Source of the DNA: Pseudorhodoferax sp047601025
GTDB lineage: Bacteria > Pseudomonadota > Gammaproteobacteria > Burkholderiales > Burkholderiaceae_C
Direction: 5' to 3'
Assembly (NCBI RefSeq): GCF_047601025.1
Contig: NZ_JASGJZ010000001.1
Coordinates: 930,001 to 994,000, forward strand
Length of the DNA: 64,000 nt
Both the position numbers and the translations under genes were made by a program. The notes beneath the pieces are model-generated. The model ran no database searches. It was not told the DNA's origin and saw nothing but the letters and a program-made list of their open reading frames with translations. Shown piece after piece: positions 45,658-53,960 of this stretch (position 1 is the first letter of the stretch; each line of letters opens with the position of its first letter).

Positions 45658-47468
45658 CAGTCTTCCACCTGCAAAATGGCCAGGAAGGCCTCCTGTGGAA
45701 CTTCCACCGAGCCGATCTGCTTCATGCGTTTCTTGCCAGCTTTCTGTTTTTCGAGGAGCTTGCGCTTGCGGGTGATGTCGCCGCCGTAGCACTTGGCGAG
45801 CACGTTCTTGCGCAAAGCTTTGATTGTCTCACGCGCGATGATGTTGGCCCCGATGGCGGCCTGGATCGCCACGTCGTACATCTGCCGCGAGATGATCTCG
45901 CGCATCTTGGCCACCACGGCGCGGCCGCGGTACTGCGACTGGCTGCGGTGCACGATGATGGACAGCGCATCGACCTTCTCGCCGTTCAGCAGGATGTCGA
46001 CCTTGACCACGTCGGACGCCCGGTACTCCTTGAACTCGTAGTCCATGGACGCATAGCCGCGGCTGACGGACTTGAGCTTGTCGAAGAAGTCCAGCACGAT
46101 CTCGCCCAGCGGCATCTCATAGGTCAGCATGACCTGGCGGCCGTGGTAGGCCATGTTGATCTGCACGCCGCGCTTCTGGTTGGCCAGCGTCATGACCGGG
46201 CCGACATAGTCCTGCGGCATGTACAGGTGCACAGTGACGATGGGCTCGCGGATCTCGGCCGTCTTGCCGATGTCCGGCATCTTCGACGGGTTCTCGACCA
46301 TCAGCACTTCGCCGTCGTTCTTGACGACCTGGTAGACCACGCTGGGCGCGGTCGTGATCAGGTCCTGGTCGAACTCGCGCTCCAGCCGCTCCTGCACGAT
46401 CTCCATGTGCAAGAGGCCCAGGAAGCCGCAGCGGAAGCCGAAGCCCAGCGCCTGCGAGACCTCGGGCTCGTAGTGCAGCGAGGCGTCGTTGAGCTTGAGC
46501 TTCTCCAGGCTGTCGCGCAGCGCGTCGTACTGGTTGGCCTCGGTCGGGTACAGGCCCGCGAACACCTGCGGCTGGATCTCCTTGAAGCCGGGCAGCGGCT
46601 CGGTCGCGGTGAAGGCCGCGCCGCCGCTGCCGCCGCGCACCAGCGTCACCGTGTCGCCCACGCGCGCGGCCTGCAGCTCCTTGATGCCGGCGATGATGTA
46701 GCCGACCTCGCCGGCCTCCAGCGCCTCGCGCGACTGGTTGGCCGGCGTGAACACCCCGAGGCTGCCGGCCTCGTAGGTCGCGCCGCTGGCCATCAGCTTG
46801 ATGCGCTCGCCCTTGGCCAGGCGGCCGTCGACCACGCGCACCAGCATCACCACGCCGACGTAGCTGTCGAACCAGCTGTCGATGATCATCGCGCGCAAGG
46901 GCCCGTCGGGGTTGCCGCGCGGCGGCGGCACCTTGGCGACGATGGCCTCCAGGATCTCGTCGATGCCCATGCCGGTCTTGGCCGAGCACGGGATGGCCTC
47001 GCTCGCGTCGATGCCGATCACGTCCTCGATCTCGGCGCGCGCAGTGTCGGGGTCGGCCTGCGGCAGGTCCATCTTGTTCAGCACCGGCACGACTTCCACG
47101 CCGAGGTCCAGCGCGGTGTAGCAGTTGGCCACGGTCTGCGCTTCCACGCCCTGGCTGGCATCGACGACGAGCAGCGCGCCTTCGCAGGCGCTGAGGGAGC
47201 GGCTCACCTCGTACGAGAAGTCCACGTGGCCCGGCGTGTCGATCAGGTTGAGGTTGTAGATCTGGCCGTCGCGCGCCTGGTAGCGCAGCGCGGCGGTCTG
47301 CGCCTTGATAGTTATCCCACGCTCTTTCTCGATGTCCATCGAGTCGAGGACCTGGGCTTCCATCTCGCGCTCCGCGAGGCCGCCGCAACGCTGGATCAGC
47401 CGGTCCGCCAGCGTCGACTTGCCATGGTCGATGTGCGCAATGATCGAAAAGTTTCTGATGTGCTGCAT
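45657..47468 (-). CDS. lepA: Elongation factor 4
   Basis: A ribosome-associated translational GTPase (EF4/LepA) that affects initiation and back-translocation. The 603-residue protein has G1 AHIDHGKSTLADR, the switch sequence RGITIKAQT, G3 DTPGHVDFSYEVSRSL and G4 NKMDLP. The EF-G-like domains follow, and the family-specific C-terminal domain has RYASMDYEFKEYR-like text near 490 and CYGGDITRKRKLLEKQK. ATG 47468 is preferred to the TTG one codon earlier. A strong leftward terminator hairpin ends about 40 bases before the start, so lepA expression may be attenuated. Confidence 0.97.
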   Translation of the reverse strand: MQHIRNFSIIAHIDHGKSTLADRLIQRCGGLAEREMEAQVLDSMDIEKERGITIKAQTAALRYQARDGQIYNLNLIDTPGHVDFSYEVSRSLSACEGALLVVDASQGVEAQTVANCYTALDLGVEVVPVLNKMDLPQADPDTARAEIEDVIGIDASEAIPCSAKTGMGIDEILEAIVAKVPPPRGNPDGPLRAMIIDSWFDSYVGVVMLVRVVDGRLAKGERIKLMASGATYEAGSLGVFTPANQSREALEAGEVGYIIAGIKELQAARVGDTVTLVRGGSGGAAFTATEPLPGFKEIQPQVFAGLYPTEANQYDALRDSLEKLKLNDASLHYEPEVSQALGFGFRCGFLGLLHMEIVQERLEREFDQDLITTAPSVVYQVVKNDGEVLMVENPSKMPDIGKTAEIREPIVTVHLYMPQDYVGPVMTLANQKRGVQINMAYHGRQVMLTYEMPLGEIVLDFFDKLKSVSRGYASMDYEFKEYRASDVVKVDILLNGEKVDALSIIVHRSQSQYRGRAVVAKMREIISRQMYDVAIQAAIGANIIARETIKALRKNVLAKCYGGDITRKRKLLEKQKAGKKRMKQIGSVEVPQEAFLAILQVED

Positions 47469-47977
47469 CAACGAGAAGCGTTAAGTAATTGAATTTAGAG
47501 GGCGCACAAAAAGAAAAAGGGCGCGTCGATCAACGACGCGCCCCGAACCAACAATCTTTGGCAACTGCGATAGTTGGAGCTTCATTGTAGGCAAAAAGGG
47601 CTGGCTGCGTCGCTGAACGCACGGCAGCACAGGGTCGTTGCAAGGTGGCAACAGGATTTTATATACAGCTTATCCACAAGATCGCGGGATAGTTCCTTGG
47701 ACAACTTGTGGGCGCCCTGTGGATCGGCACGGGCATGGTTGTTGGCATCCCGCATCGTGGGTTCGGGCCTGGCTCCATATGCCGCACAAGGCCCGATTGG
47801 GCCGCTGATTCTATCCAAATCGCTTGAGCAGACCTGCCAACGCAGGCGTACACCAACCTCCCCAGTCCACAGGGGAGGCCCGCAAAAAAGTCAGCAGCGG
47901 ACTTCCCCAGGGCCCGGAAAGGACCGCAAAAACCCCAAACCCGAGCGCCGCCGGGGGCCTTGTGTGTACGCCAACGG
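47469..47977 (-). other. 509-base mucD-lepA intergenic region with small-RNA/attenuator candidate
   Basis: No convincing protein gene. On the minus strand a TACAAT box (47584-47589) precedes about 75 bases ending in the terminator at 47507-47543. The short stretch has CCAAC...GTTGG pairing and could be a small RNA or leader. Further upstream are a perfect DnaA-box sequence TTATCCACA at 47670-47678 in an AT-rich patch and a hairpin CCTCCCC/GGGGAGG (about 47857-47878). A nine-base inverted repeat GGCGTACAC (47846-47854 region) has its complement near 47964. Confidence 0.45.
47507..47543 (-). terminator. Perfect intrinsic terminator facing lepA
   Basis: On the minus strand a ten-pair perfect stem (GGGCGCGTCG / CGACGCGCCC at 47519-47543, five-base loop) is followed by TTTTTCTTTTT. 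It lies about 40 bases before the lepA start and over 430 bases after the mucD stop. It must therefore end a short transcript arising in the gap, or attenuate lepA. Confidence 0.8.
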
Positions 47978-49432
47978 TCAGCGAACCGGGCGGATCAGCG
48001 CGTATTGCGCCCAGTCCCCGCGGCGGAACAGCACGTTCACCGGCTTGCTGCGGTCGACCTTGGCCACCACGGCCTCGAAGTCCTTGACGCTGCCGATCTC
48101 GGTATTGGCGATGGCCACGATCACGTCGCCCTCGCGCAAGCCGGCCTGCGCGGCCCCCTCCGTGGCCGCCTCGACCTTGACGCCGCCCTTGATGCGCATG
48201 CTCTTCTTCTGCGCCTCGCCGATCTCGCTGACCGTCAGGCCCAGCGCCTGGCCCGCCGCGGAGCTGCGCGGCCGCTCCTCCTTGCCGGCGGCCTTGGCCA
48301 CCGGTGCGTCGGGCTCGACCTCCGCCACAAGGATGCTCAGGTCGCGCGTCGCGCCGCGGCGGAACACGGTGACCGTGCTCCTGCTGCCCGGCTTGGTGTT
48401 GCCGACCTGGCGCGGCAGCTCGCCGAAGCGCTCGATCGGCTTGCCATCGAAGCGCACGATGATGTCGCCGGCCTCGATGCCGGCCTTCTCGGCCGGGGAG
48501 CCCGCCTCCACGCTGCGCACCAGCGCGCCCTGCGGCTTGCCCAGGCCGATGGACTCGGCGACGTCCTTGGTGACCTGCTCGATCTGCACGCCGATGCGCC
48601 CGCGCGAGACGCGGCCGTTCTCGCGCAGTTGCTCGGCCACGCGCGTGGCCTCGTCGATCGGGATCGCGAACGAGATGCCCATGAAGCCGCCCGAGCGCGA
48701 GTAGATCTGGCTGTTGATGCCGACCACCTCGCCGCGCAGGTTGATCAGCGGGCCGCCCGAGTTGCCGGGGTTGATGGCCACGTCGGTCTGGATGAAGGGC
48801 AGGTAGTTGCCGGTGTCGCGCTGCTTGGCGCTGACGATGCCGGCCGTCACGGTGTTCTCCAGCCCGAACGGCGAGCCAATGGCCATGACCCACTCGCCCA
48901 CGCGCAGCCTGCCGACGTCGCCCAGCTTGACGGCCGGCAGGCCCGTGGCGTCGATCTTCACGACGGCCACGTCGGTCCGCTTGTCGGACCCGATCAGCTT
49001 GGCCTTGAACTCGCGCTTGTCGGTCAGCGTGACCAGCACCTCGGTGGCGCCTTCGACGACGTGCGCGTTCGTCATGATCAGCCCGTCGGCGCTGAGGATG
49101 AAGCCCGAGCCGACGCCGCGCGGCTGGTTGTCGCCATCGGGCTGCTGCTGGCGCGGGATGTTGGGCAGCGGGATGCCGAAGCGGCGGAAGAATTCGAGCA
49201 TCTCCTCGTCGGCCGCCCCCCCGCCTGGCGACGACGGTGCACGCTCCACGGTCCGGATGTTCACGACGGAGGGACCGACCTGGTCCACCAGCGCGGTGAA
49301 GTCGGGCAGGCTGCTGAGCTGCGGGGCCTGCGCCAGCGCCGGCTGCAGCAGCAGCGGCGCCGCCAGGGCCAGCACCAGCGCCGCGGCTTGCGGGCGCCAC
49401 GGCCATCCAACGAAGCGGGGCATCTTCATCAT
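47978..49432 (-). CDS. mucD: Periplasmic serine protease, DegQ/MucD type
   Basis: An HtrA-family protease/chaperone that removes misfolded envelope proteins. The 484-residue precursor has a signal peptide ending near ALA-QAP. The trypsin-like domain has catalytic His in TNAHVV, Asp in KRTDVAVVKID and Ser in NPGNSGGPLINL. Two PDZ domains follow (about 270-360 and 385-480; GIGVQ-like RGRIGVQIEQV and AGLREGDVIVAIAN). A Pro/Ser-rich segment links the mature N-terminus. Tandem ATGs at 49432/49429 leave a small start ambiguity. It lies downstream of rseB in the sigma-E operon, as MucD does in Pseudomonas. Confidence 0.93.
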   Translation of the reverse strand: MMKMPRFVGWPWRPQAAALVLALAAPLLLQPALAQAPQLSSLPDFTALVDQVGPSVVNIRTVERAPSSPGGGAADEEMLEFFRRFGIPLPNIPRQQQPDGDNQPRGVGSGFILSADGLIMTNAHVVEGATEVLVTLTDKREFKAKLIGSDKRTDVAVVKIDATGLPAVKLGDVGRLRVGEWVMAIGSPFGLENTVTAGIVSAKQRDTGNYLPFIQTDVAINPGNSGGPLINLRGEVVGINSQIYSRSGGFMGISFAIPIDEATRVAEQLRENGRVSRGRIGVQIEQVTKDVAESIGLGKPQGALVRSVEAGSPAEKAGIEAGDIIVRFDGKPIERFGELPRQVGNTKPGSRSTVTVFRRGATRDLSILVAEVEPDAPVAKAAGKEERPRSSAAGQALGLTVSEIGEAQKKSMRIKGGVKVEAATEGAAQAGLREGDVIVAIANTEIGSVKDFEAVVAKVDRSKPVNVLFRRGDWAQYALIRPVR

Positions 49433-49478
49433 CCTTGTTTCCTTCCTGTGCGGGCGGGCCTGCACCCGCCGTGTGCGA

Positions 49479-50525
49479 TTATTTTCGGCTGCGTTGCAGC
49501 GCGCTGGCGAACGCCTTCAGCGTGGCGGGCGGCACTTCGCCCACGGCCGTCAGCCACCAGCCCTGGTGGCGCTGCATCAGCGATTGCGTGGCCCCCATGG
49601 CGACCAGCCCGGGCTTGGCGACGCGCTGCGGATCGAGCGGCTCCAGGAACAGCGAGACGGAAGCCAGGCCATCGGAGAACACCCACTGCACGATCGTCGG
49701 CGCGGCGCCGGCGTGGGCCGCGCGCTTGATGCAGTGCATGGCCTGGAAGCCTGGCACCGGCTCGCGCAGTTCCCAGCCCTCGTCGGCGGGATCGACGACC
49801 CGGGTCTCCAGGCGTTCGATGCGGTATCCGGCCGTCTTATCCATCATGCGGGCCAGCGCGCTCAGGCGCACCGGCGCATCGATCTGCAGTTCGGAGAACG
49901 CCGCCTGCTCCAGCACCCGGCCGTCGTGGTCCAGCGTCTGCAGCTTGAGCACGAGGCCGGACTTCTTCTCGCTCCAGATCCGGTAGCCGTAGCGCAGCTT
50001 GTCCTTGGGCTTGATCAGCACGATGTCGGCCTCGAAGCCTGCCGCACGATCCTGGCCGAGCTGACGCACCGTGTAGAACTCGGGAATGGAGCTGTCGACC
50101 GCCTGCAGCAGATTCGGGAACAGGCCGAGCGCTTCGCGCTTCTCGATGCGGGCGACCTTCGCGTCCTGCAGGAAGGTGACGACATGGTCGTTGCGGCGGA
50201 AGGTCATCCGCGGCGGGCCGCTCAGCGCATCCACGCGCTCGATCTGCTGCTCGCCCTCGCAGGCATGCCAGATGCGGGCGCTCGCGAGCATCGCATCGGA
50301 GGAGACGACGAAGCTGCCCGAATAGGTGCGCTTGCGCGAGGCGTCGTGCATGCGCCGCAGCCACTCGCCGATGCTGCGCTGCTCCGCGCCCGCCGTCGGC
50401 GCATCGCCAACGGCATCGGCGACCGGCTGCGCACCGGCGGCCGACGCACCCAGCACCACCAGCAAGGCCAGGACGCTGGTGCGGCAGAACGGAAGAAAAG
50501 CCATGGGCGGCAGCCGCGCGCTCAA
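49479..50525 (-). CDS. rseB: Sigma-E factor regulatory protein RseB/MucB
   Basis: A periplasmic negative regulator that binds RseA and protects it from DegS cleavage until lipopolysaccharide or lipoprotein signals release it. The 348-residue product has a signal peptide, SIGEWLRRMHDASRKRTYSG at the mature N-terminus, a large LolA-like beta domain, and the small C-terminal domain ending GEVPPATLKAFASAL. Two starts are possible. TTG 50525 has GAGGA five bases upstream and is listed here; ATG 50504 lacks a ribosome site. It follows rseA by 12 bases and precedes mucD. Confidence 0.88.
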   Translation of the reverse strand: MSARLPPMAFLPFCRTSVLALLVVLGASAAGAQPVADAVGDAPTAGAEQRSIGEWLRRMHDASRKRTYSGSFVVSSDAMLASARIWHACEGEQQIERVDALSGPPRMTFRRNDHVVTFLQDAKVARIEKREALGLFPNLLQAVDSSIPEFYTVRQLGQDRAAGFEADIVLIKPKDKLRYGYRIWSEKKSGLVLKLQTLDHDGRVLEQAAFSELQIDAPVRLSALARMMDKTAGYRIERLETRVVDPADEGWELREPVPGFQAMHCIKRAAHAGAAPTIVQWVFSDGLASVSLFLEPLDPQRVAKPGLVAMGATQSLMQRHQGWWLTAVGEVPPATLKAFASALQRSRK

Positions 50526-50537
50526 TCCGTCCTCATC

Positions 50538-51206
50538 TCATCGATCGGAGGCCGAGAAGGTCGCGCTGCGCAGAAAGCCCGCCGGCGCCGGCATCTGCAG
50601 CGCGCTCGACCCGCCAGCCTGCTTGTGGGCCGCCAGCAACTCGTCGAGACGGGCGTCGCGGATCATCACCTGCGCCTCGCCGCTCGGCAGCGTGACGATG
50701 CTCTCGACAGGAACGGGGCTTTCGGCCACGACCGCGACTTCCGGCTGCGTCTGGGCCGGCGGCGCCACGAGCGCCATCTGCGACGATGTCGCCACCGGGC
50801 CGGAGCCGCCCACGATGCCCCAGGCCAACGCCGCGACCGCAGCGAACGAGGCGCAGCCCGCCACCATCTTCCAGCGGAAGCTGGCGTCGTTGGCGGGTTC
50901 GGCGCGCCGCACGACGGCCTGCAGCGGCTCGGCCAGGACCGGACGCTCCAGCGCCAACGGTCCTTCCTGCGCCAGGCGCGCCTGCAGCCGCCCCAGGAAG
51001 CCGGCAGAGGCATGCGCAGCCGCCTGCTCCCCGCCGCGCAGCACATCGCCGATCAGGTGGTAGGTCTGCCAAGTGGCCAGTACCGCCTGCACCCGGCCGG
51101 CCTGGCCGGCCGCATCCATCAGCGCAGCGACATCCTCGCCCGCCAACTCGCCATCGGCGAGGGCGGACAGCCGTTCGCGGAGCCTCAAGACTTCGTTTTC
51201 ATCCAT
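50538..51206 (-). CDS. rseA: Anti-sigma-E factor RseA/MucA
   Basis: An inner-membrane anti-sigma factor that holds RpoE inactive. The 222-residue protein shows RERLSALADGELAGEDVAAL at residues 9-28, the conserved N-terminal sigma-binding segment. A single transmembrane helix near residues 118-140 (CASFAAVAALAWGIVGG) precedes a periplasmic tail for RseB binding and DegS cutting. ATG 51206 is chosen over the longer open frame because MDENEVLRLRERL begins the family. It is 33 bases after rpoE. Confidence 0.9.
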   Translation of the reverse strand: MDENEVLRLRERLSALADGELAGEDVAALMDAAGQAGRVQAVLATWQTYHLIGDVLRGGEQAAAHASAGFLGRLQARLAQEGPLALERPVLAEPLQAVVRRAEPANDASFRWKMVAGCASFAAVAALAWGIVGGSGPVATSSQMALVAPPAQTQPEVAVVAESPVPVESIVTLPSGEAQVMIRDARLDELLAAHKQAGGSSALQMPAPAGFLRSATFSASDR

Positions 51207-51239
51207 CGTCGTCACCTGCAACACTCGTCCCACCCGCCA

Positions 51240-51863
51240 TCACCAGCGCTTGCCCGACTGGTTCTCCAGCAACGGCTTGACCTTCGCCGAGATCGCTTCC
51301 CGCGCCCGGAAGATGCGCGAACGCACGGTGCCGATGGGGCAGTTCATGGCTTCCGCGATTTCCTCGTAGCTGAGCCCTTCGATTTCCCGCAGCGTCACGG
51401 CCTGCCGCAGATCGTCCGGCAAGGCTTCCATCGCCGCGTTCACTGCTTCGGAAATCTGCTGGGCGGCCAGCACGGTATCCGGCGTCTCGTGGCTGATTGG
51501 TTCGGTTTCCGAGCGATAAGTTTCATGCTCGTCGTCGCTGCTGGAGCGCAGCGCGGCCTCGGCCACGGTCGGATCGCGCTTGAGGTCCATCAACGCCTTC
51601 TTGGCGGTGTTGACCGCGATGCGGTACAGCCAGGTGTAGAACTGGGCGTCGCCGCGGAACTTCGGCAGTGCGCGGTAGGCGCGCAGGAACGTCTCCTGGG
51701 CAATGTCGTCCACCAGATCCACGTCGCGCACCATGCGGGCGATCAGGCGCTGGATACGGCGCTCGTACTTGAGCACCAGCAGCTCGAACGCGCGCTGGTC
51801 GCCCGCGACCGTGCGCTCGACGAGCACCAGATCGCTGTCCGAAGAAGGCGCTGCATCGCTCAC
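51240..51863 (-). CDS. rpoE: RNA polymerase sigma-E factor (extracytoplasmic stress)
   Basis: An ECF sigma factor of the RpoE/AlgU type. The 207-residue protein has region 2 (FELLVLKYERRIQRLIARMV, DDIAQETFLRAYRALPKFRG, YTWLYRIAVNTAKK). Region 4 ends in the helix-turn-helix LREIEGLSYEEIAEAMNCPI followed by GTVRSRIFRARE. The start is GTG 51863, which overlaps the stop of the preceding small membrane gene as GTGA. That overlap decides the start, since no ribosome site is visible. rseA, rseB and mucD follow, forming the complete envelope-stress module. Confidence 0.95.
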   Translation of the reverse strand: MSDAAPSSDSDLVLVERTVAGDQRAFELLVLKYERRIQRLIARMVRDVDLVDDIAQETFLRAYRALPKFRGDAQFYTWLYRIAVNTAKKALMDLKRDPTVAEAALRSSSDDEHETYRSETEPISHETPDTVLAAQQISEAVNAAMEALPDDLRQAVTLREIEGLSYEEIAEAMNCPIGTVRSRIFRAREAISAKVKPLLENQSGKRW

Positions 51864-52327
51864 GGCGCTAGGGGAGACGGCGCGCCGGCGGCGTCCACGG
51901 GGACGGGGGCATACAGCGCGCGGCGCAGGTCGTTCCAGGACTGCGGCCGGGCCGAACGTTCGAGGTAGCGCCAGCGCGTGCCACGGGGCAATCCGTGCAG
52001 CCGCAGCAGCAGACCGTGCTGCAGGTCGAGCCGCAGATCGGGCACCACGGCGTACTCCCCCCGCTGCGTGGCGTCGGCCGCATCCGACCACCACCAGTGC
52101 GCCCCATCCCAATGCAACAGGCCGGGACGCATGCCGCGCCACTGGAACAGGCCGACCGCCAGCGCTGGCACCACGCTGGCCAGCACGACGGCCAGCGGCC
52201 AGAACGCAGTCCCCTGCCGCCACCACCAGCCGCACACCGCGAGGGCCGTGCCTGCCAGCAGCACCGGTACGGAACCGGCACGCCAGGACCGCGCCACCGG
52301 ATAGCGGACCGCCGGGGCGCTGTGCAT
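51860..52327 (-). CDS. Small membrane protein upstream of rpoE, possibly YgfX/CptA-like
   Basis: A 155-residue protein with two adjacent hydrophobic helices (about 20-36 and 41-62, VPVLLAGTALAVCGWWW and FWPLAVVLASVVPALAVGLF). A basic, tryptophan-rich soluble part follows: GLLHWDGAHWWW, LRLDLQHGLLLRL, RYLERSARPQSWNDLRRALY. This layout is reminiscent of the YgfX/CptA family, small membrane proteins usually paired with SdhE; I am not sure of the homology. sdhE is elsewhere in this window. The start ATG 52327 lies 29 bases after fabF, and the stop overlaps the rpoE GTG, so rpoE translation is probably coupled to it. Confidence 0.7.
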   Translation of the reverse strand: MHSAPAVRYPVARSWRAGSVPVLLAGTALAVCGWWWRQGTAFWPLAVVLASVVPALAVGLFQWRGMRPGLLHWDGAHWWWSDAADATQRGEYAVVPDLRLDLQHGLLLRLHGLPRGTRWRYLERSARPQSWNDLRRALYAPVPVDAAGAPSPLAP

Positions 52328-52355
52328 GCGGTGGATGAACGCGTCTGCGACAGGA

Positions 52356-53600
52356 TCAGACGCGCTTGAACACCAGCGAGCCGTTGGTGCCACCGAAGCC
52401 GAAATTGTTCTTCAGCGCCACGTCGATCCGCAGGTCGCGCGCGACGTTGGCGCAGTAGTCCAGATCGCACTCCGGATCGGGCTCGACCAGGTTGATCGTG
52501 GGCGGCACCTTCTGATGGTGCAGGGCCAGCACCGTGAACACGCTTTCGATGCCACCGGCGCCGCCGAGCAGGTGGCCGGTCATGGACTTGGTGGAGTTGA
52601 TGGCCAGCTTGTGCGCATGGTCGCCGAACACCGCCTTGACGGCATTGGTCTCGTTCACGTCGCCCAGCGGCGTGGAGGTGCCGTGCGCGTTGAGGTGCTG
52701 GACCTGGTCGGCATTCAGGCCGGCGTTGCGCAGCGCCATTTGCATGGAGCGCCGCGGGCCATCCACGTTCGGCGCGGTGATGTGGTGGGCATCGCCCGTC
52801 ATGCCGAAGCCGACGAGCTCGGCGTAGATCTTCGCGCCGCGCGCCTTGGCGCGCTCGTACTCTTCCAGCACCAGCACGCCGGCACCCTCGCCGAGCACGA
52901 AGCCGTCGCGGCCCTTGTCCCAGGGGCGCGACGCCGCCTTGGGATCGTCGTTGCGCGTGCTGAGCGCGCGCGCCGCCGCGAAACCGCCGATGCCCAGCGG
53001 CGAGACGGTGGACTCCGCGCCGCCGGCGACCATCACGTCGCAATCGCCGGACTCGATCATCCGGGCCGACAGGCCGATCGCGTGCAGGCCGGTCGTGCAG
53101 GCCGTGACCACGGCGATGTTCGGACCCTTGAAGCCGAACTTGATCGAGACATGGCCCGAGATCATGTTGATGATCGAGGCAGGCACGAAGAACGGCGACA
53201 CCCGGCGCGGGCCGCGGTTCATCAGCTCGGTATGGGTCTGCTCGATCATGGGCAGGCCGCCGATGCCGGAACCCACGTTGCAGCCGATGCGCGTGGCCTC
53301 CTCTTCGCTCAGCGCCTCGCCGGTCGCCAGCCCCGCATCCTCGACCGCCTGGCAGGCCGCGGCGATGCCCAGCTGCATGAAGCGGTCCATGTGGCGCGCT
53401 TCCTTCTCGGGGATGTACTGGGCGACATCGAAGCCCTTGACTTCGCCTGCGAACTTGCAGGCCAGGCCGCTCGCGTCGAAGCTCTGGACCAGATCGATGC
53501 CGGACTGGCCGGCCAGCAAGGCCTGCCAGGACGACTCCACCGTTGTTCCAACCGGGCTGATGCAGCCCAGACCCGTGACGACGACACGACGACGCGACAT
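52356..53600 (-). CDS. fabF: 3-oxoacyl-[ACP] synthase II
   Basis: Elongates acyl-ACP with malonyl-ACP. The 414-residue ketosynthase has MSRRRVVVTGLGCISPVG, then the nucleophile Cys in VTACTTGLHAIG. The two catalytic histidines lie in LNAHGTSTPLGD and STKSMTGHLLGGAGG. NFGFGGTNGSLVF closes the C-terminus. ATG 53600 is used; the frame is open upstream through acpP in another reading. It follows acpP by 19 bases and ends the fab cluster. Confidence 0.97.
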   Translation of the reverse strand: MSRRRVVVTGLGCISPVGTTVESSWQALLAGQSGIDLVQSFDASGLACKFAGEVKGFDVAQYIPEKEARHMDRFMQLGIAAACQAVEDAGLATGEALSEEEATRIGCNVGSGIGGLPMIEQTHTELMNRGPRRVSPFFVPASIINMISGHVSIKFGFKGPNIAVVTACTTGLHAIGLSARMIESGDCDVMVAGGAESTVSPLGIGGFAAARALSTRNDDPKAASRPWDKGRDGFVLGEGAGVLVLEEYERAKARGAKIYAELVGFGMTGDAHHITAPNVDGPRRSMQMALRNAGLNADQVQHLNAHGTSTPLGDVNETNAVKAVFGDHAHKLAINSTKSMTGHLLGGAGGIESVFTVLALHHQKVPPTINLVEPDPECDLDYCANVARDLRIDVALKNNFGFGGTNGSLVFKRV

Positions 53601-53619
53601 ATGCGGCAGTCCTTCGGCC

Positions 53620-53859
53620 TCAGGCCTTCTGGTGGCTGTTGGCGTAGTCGATCGCGTTCTGCACCGTGGTGATCTTCTCGGCGTCCTCGTCGGGAATCTC
53701 GATGCCGAACTCGTCTTCCAGCGCCATGACCAGTTCGACGGTATCCAGCGAGTCGGCGCCCAGGTCGGCGACGAACGACTTCTCGTTCGTGACCTGGGAC
53801 TCCTCCACGCCCAGCTGCTCGGCAATGATCTTCTTGACGCGTGCTTCGATATCGCTCAT
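53620..53859 (-). CDS. acpP: Acyl carrier protein
   Basis: A 79-residue acidic helical carrier of fatty-acid intermediates. The phosphopantetheine serine lies in FVADLGADSLDTVELVMALE (Ser37 region, D-S-L). The N-terminal MSDIEARVKKIIAEQLGV and C-terminal IDYANSHQKA are typical. AcpS from the far end of this strand would activate it. A 101-base gap separates it from fabG; fabF follows after 19 bases. Confidence 0.97.
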   Translation of the reverse strand: MSDIEARVKKIIAEQLGVEESQVTNEKSFVADLGADSLDTVELVMALEDEFGIEIPDEDAEKITTVQNAIDYANSHQKA

Positions 53860-53960
53860 GGTTCCCCCATCGGGTTTGTAAAGAATCGGTGATTTTAGCG
53901 AGGCCGTCCTGGCGGCCGGTACTCCTTGCGGATGCAAGGAAACCAGCCACCACGCGGCAG

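Noticed and set aside
47670..47678. Origin of replication suggested by a DnaA box
   Set aside because: There is only one exact box, with no box cluster and no dnaA, dnaN, gyrB or parAB nearby. It was kept as a regulatory observation only.
47582..47856. Small minus-strand ORFs (65-78 codons) in the mucD-lepA gap
   Set aside because: Different frames overlap with no ribosome sites and no recognisable family. The region looks regulatory.
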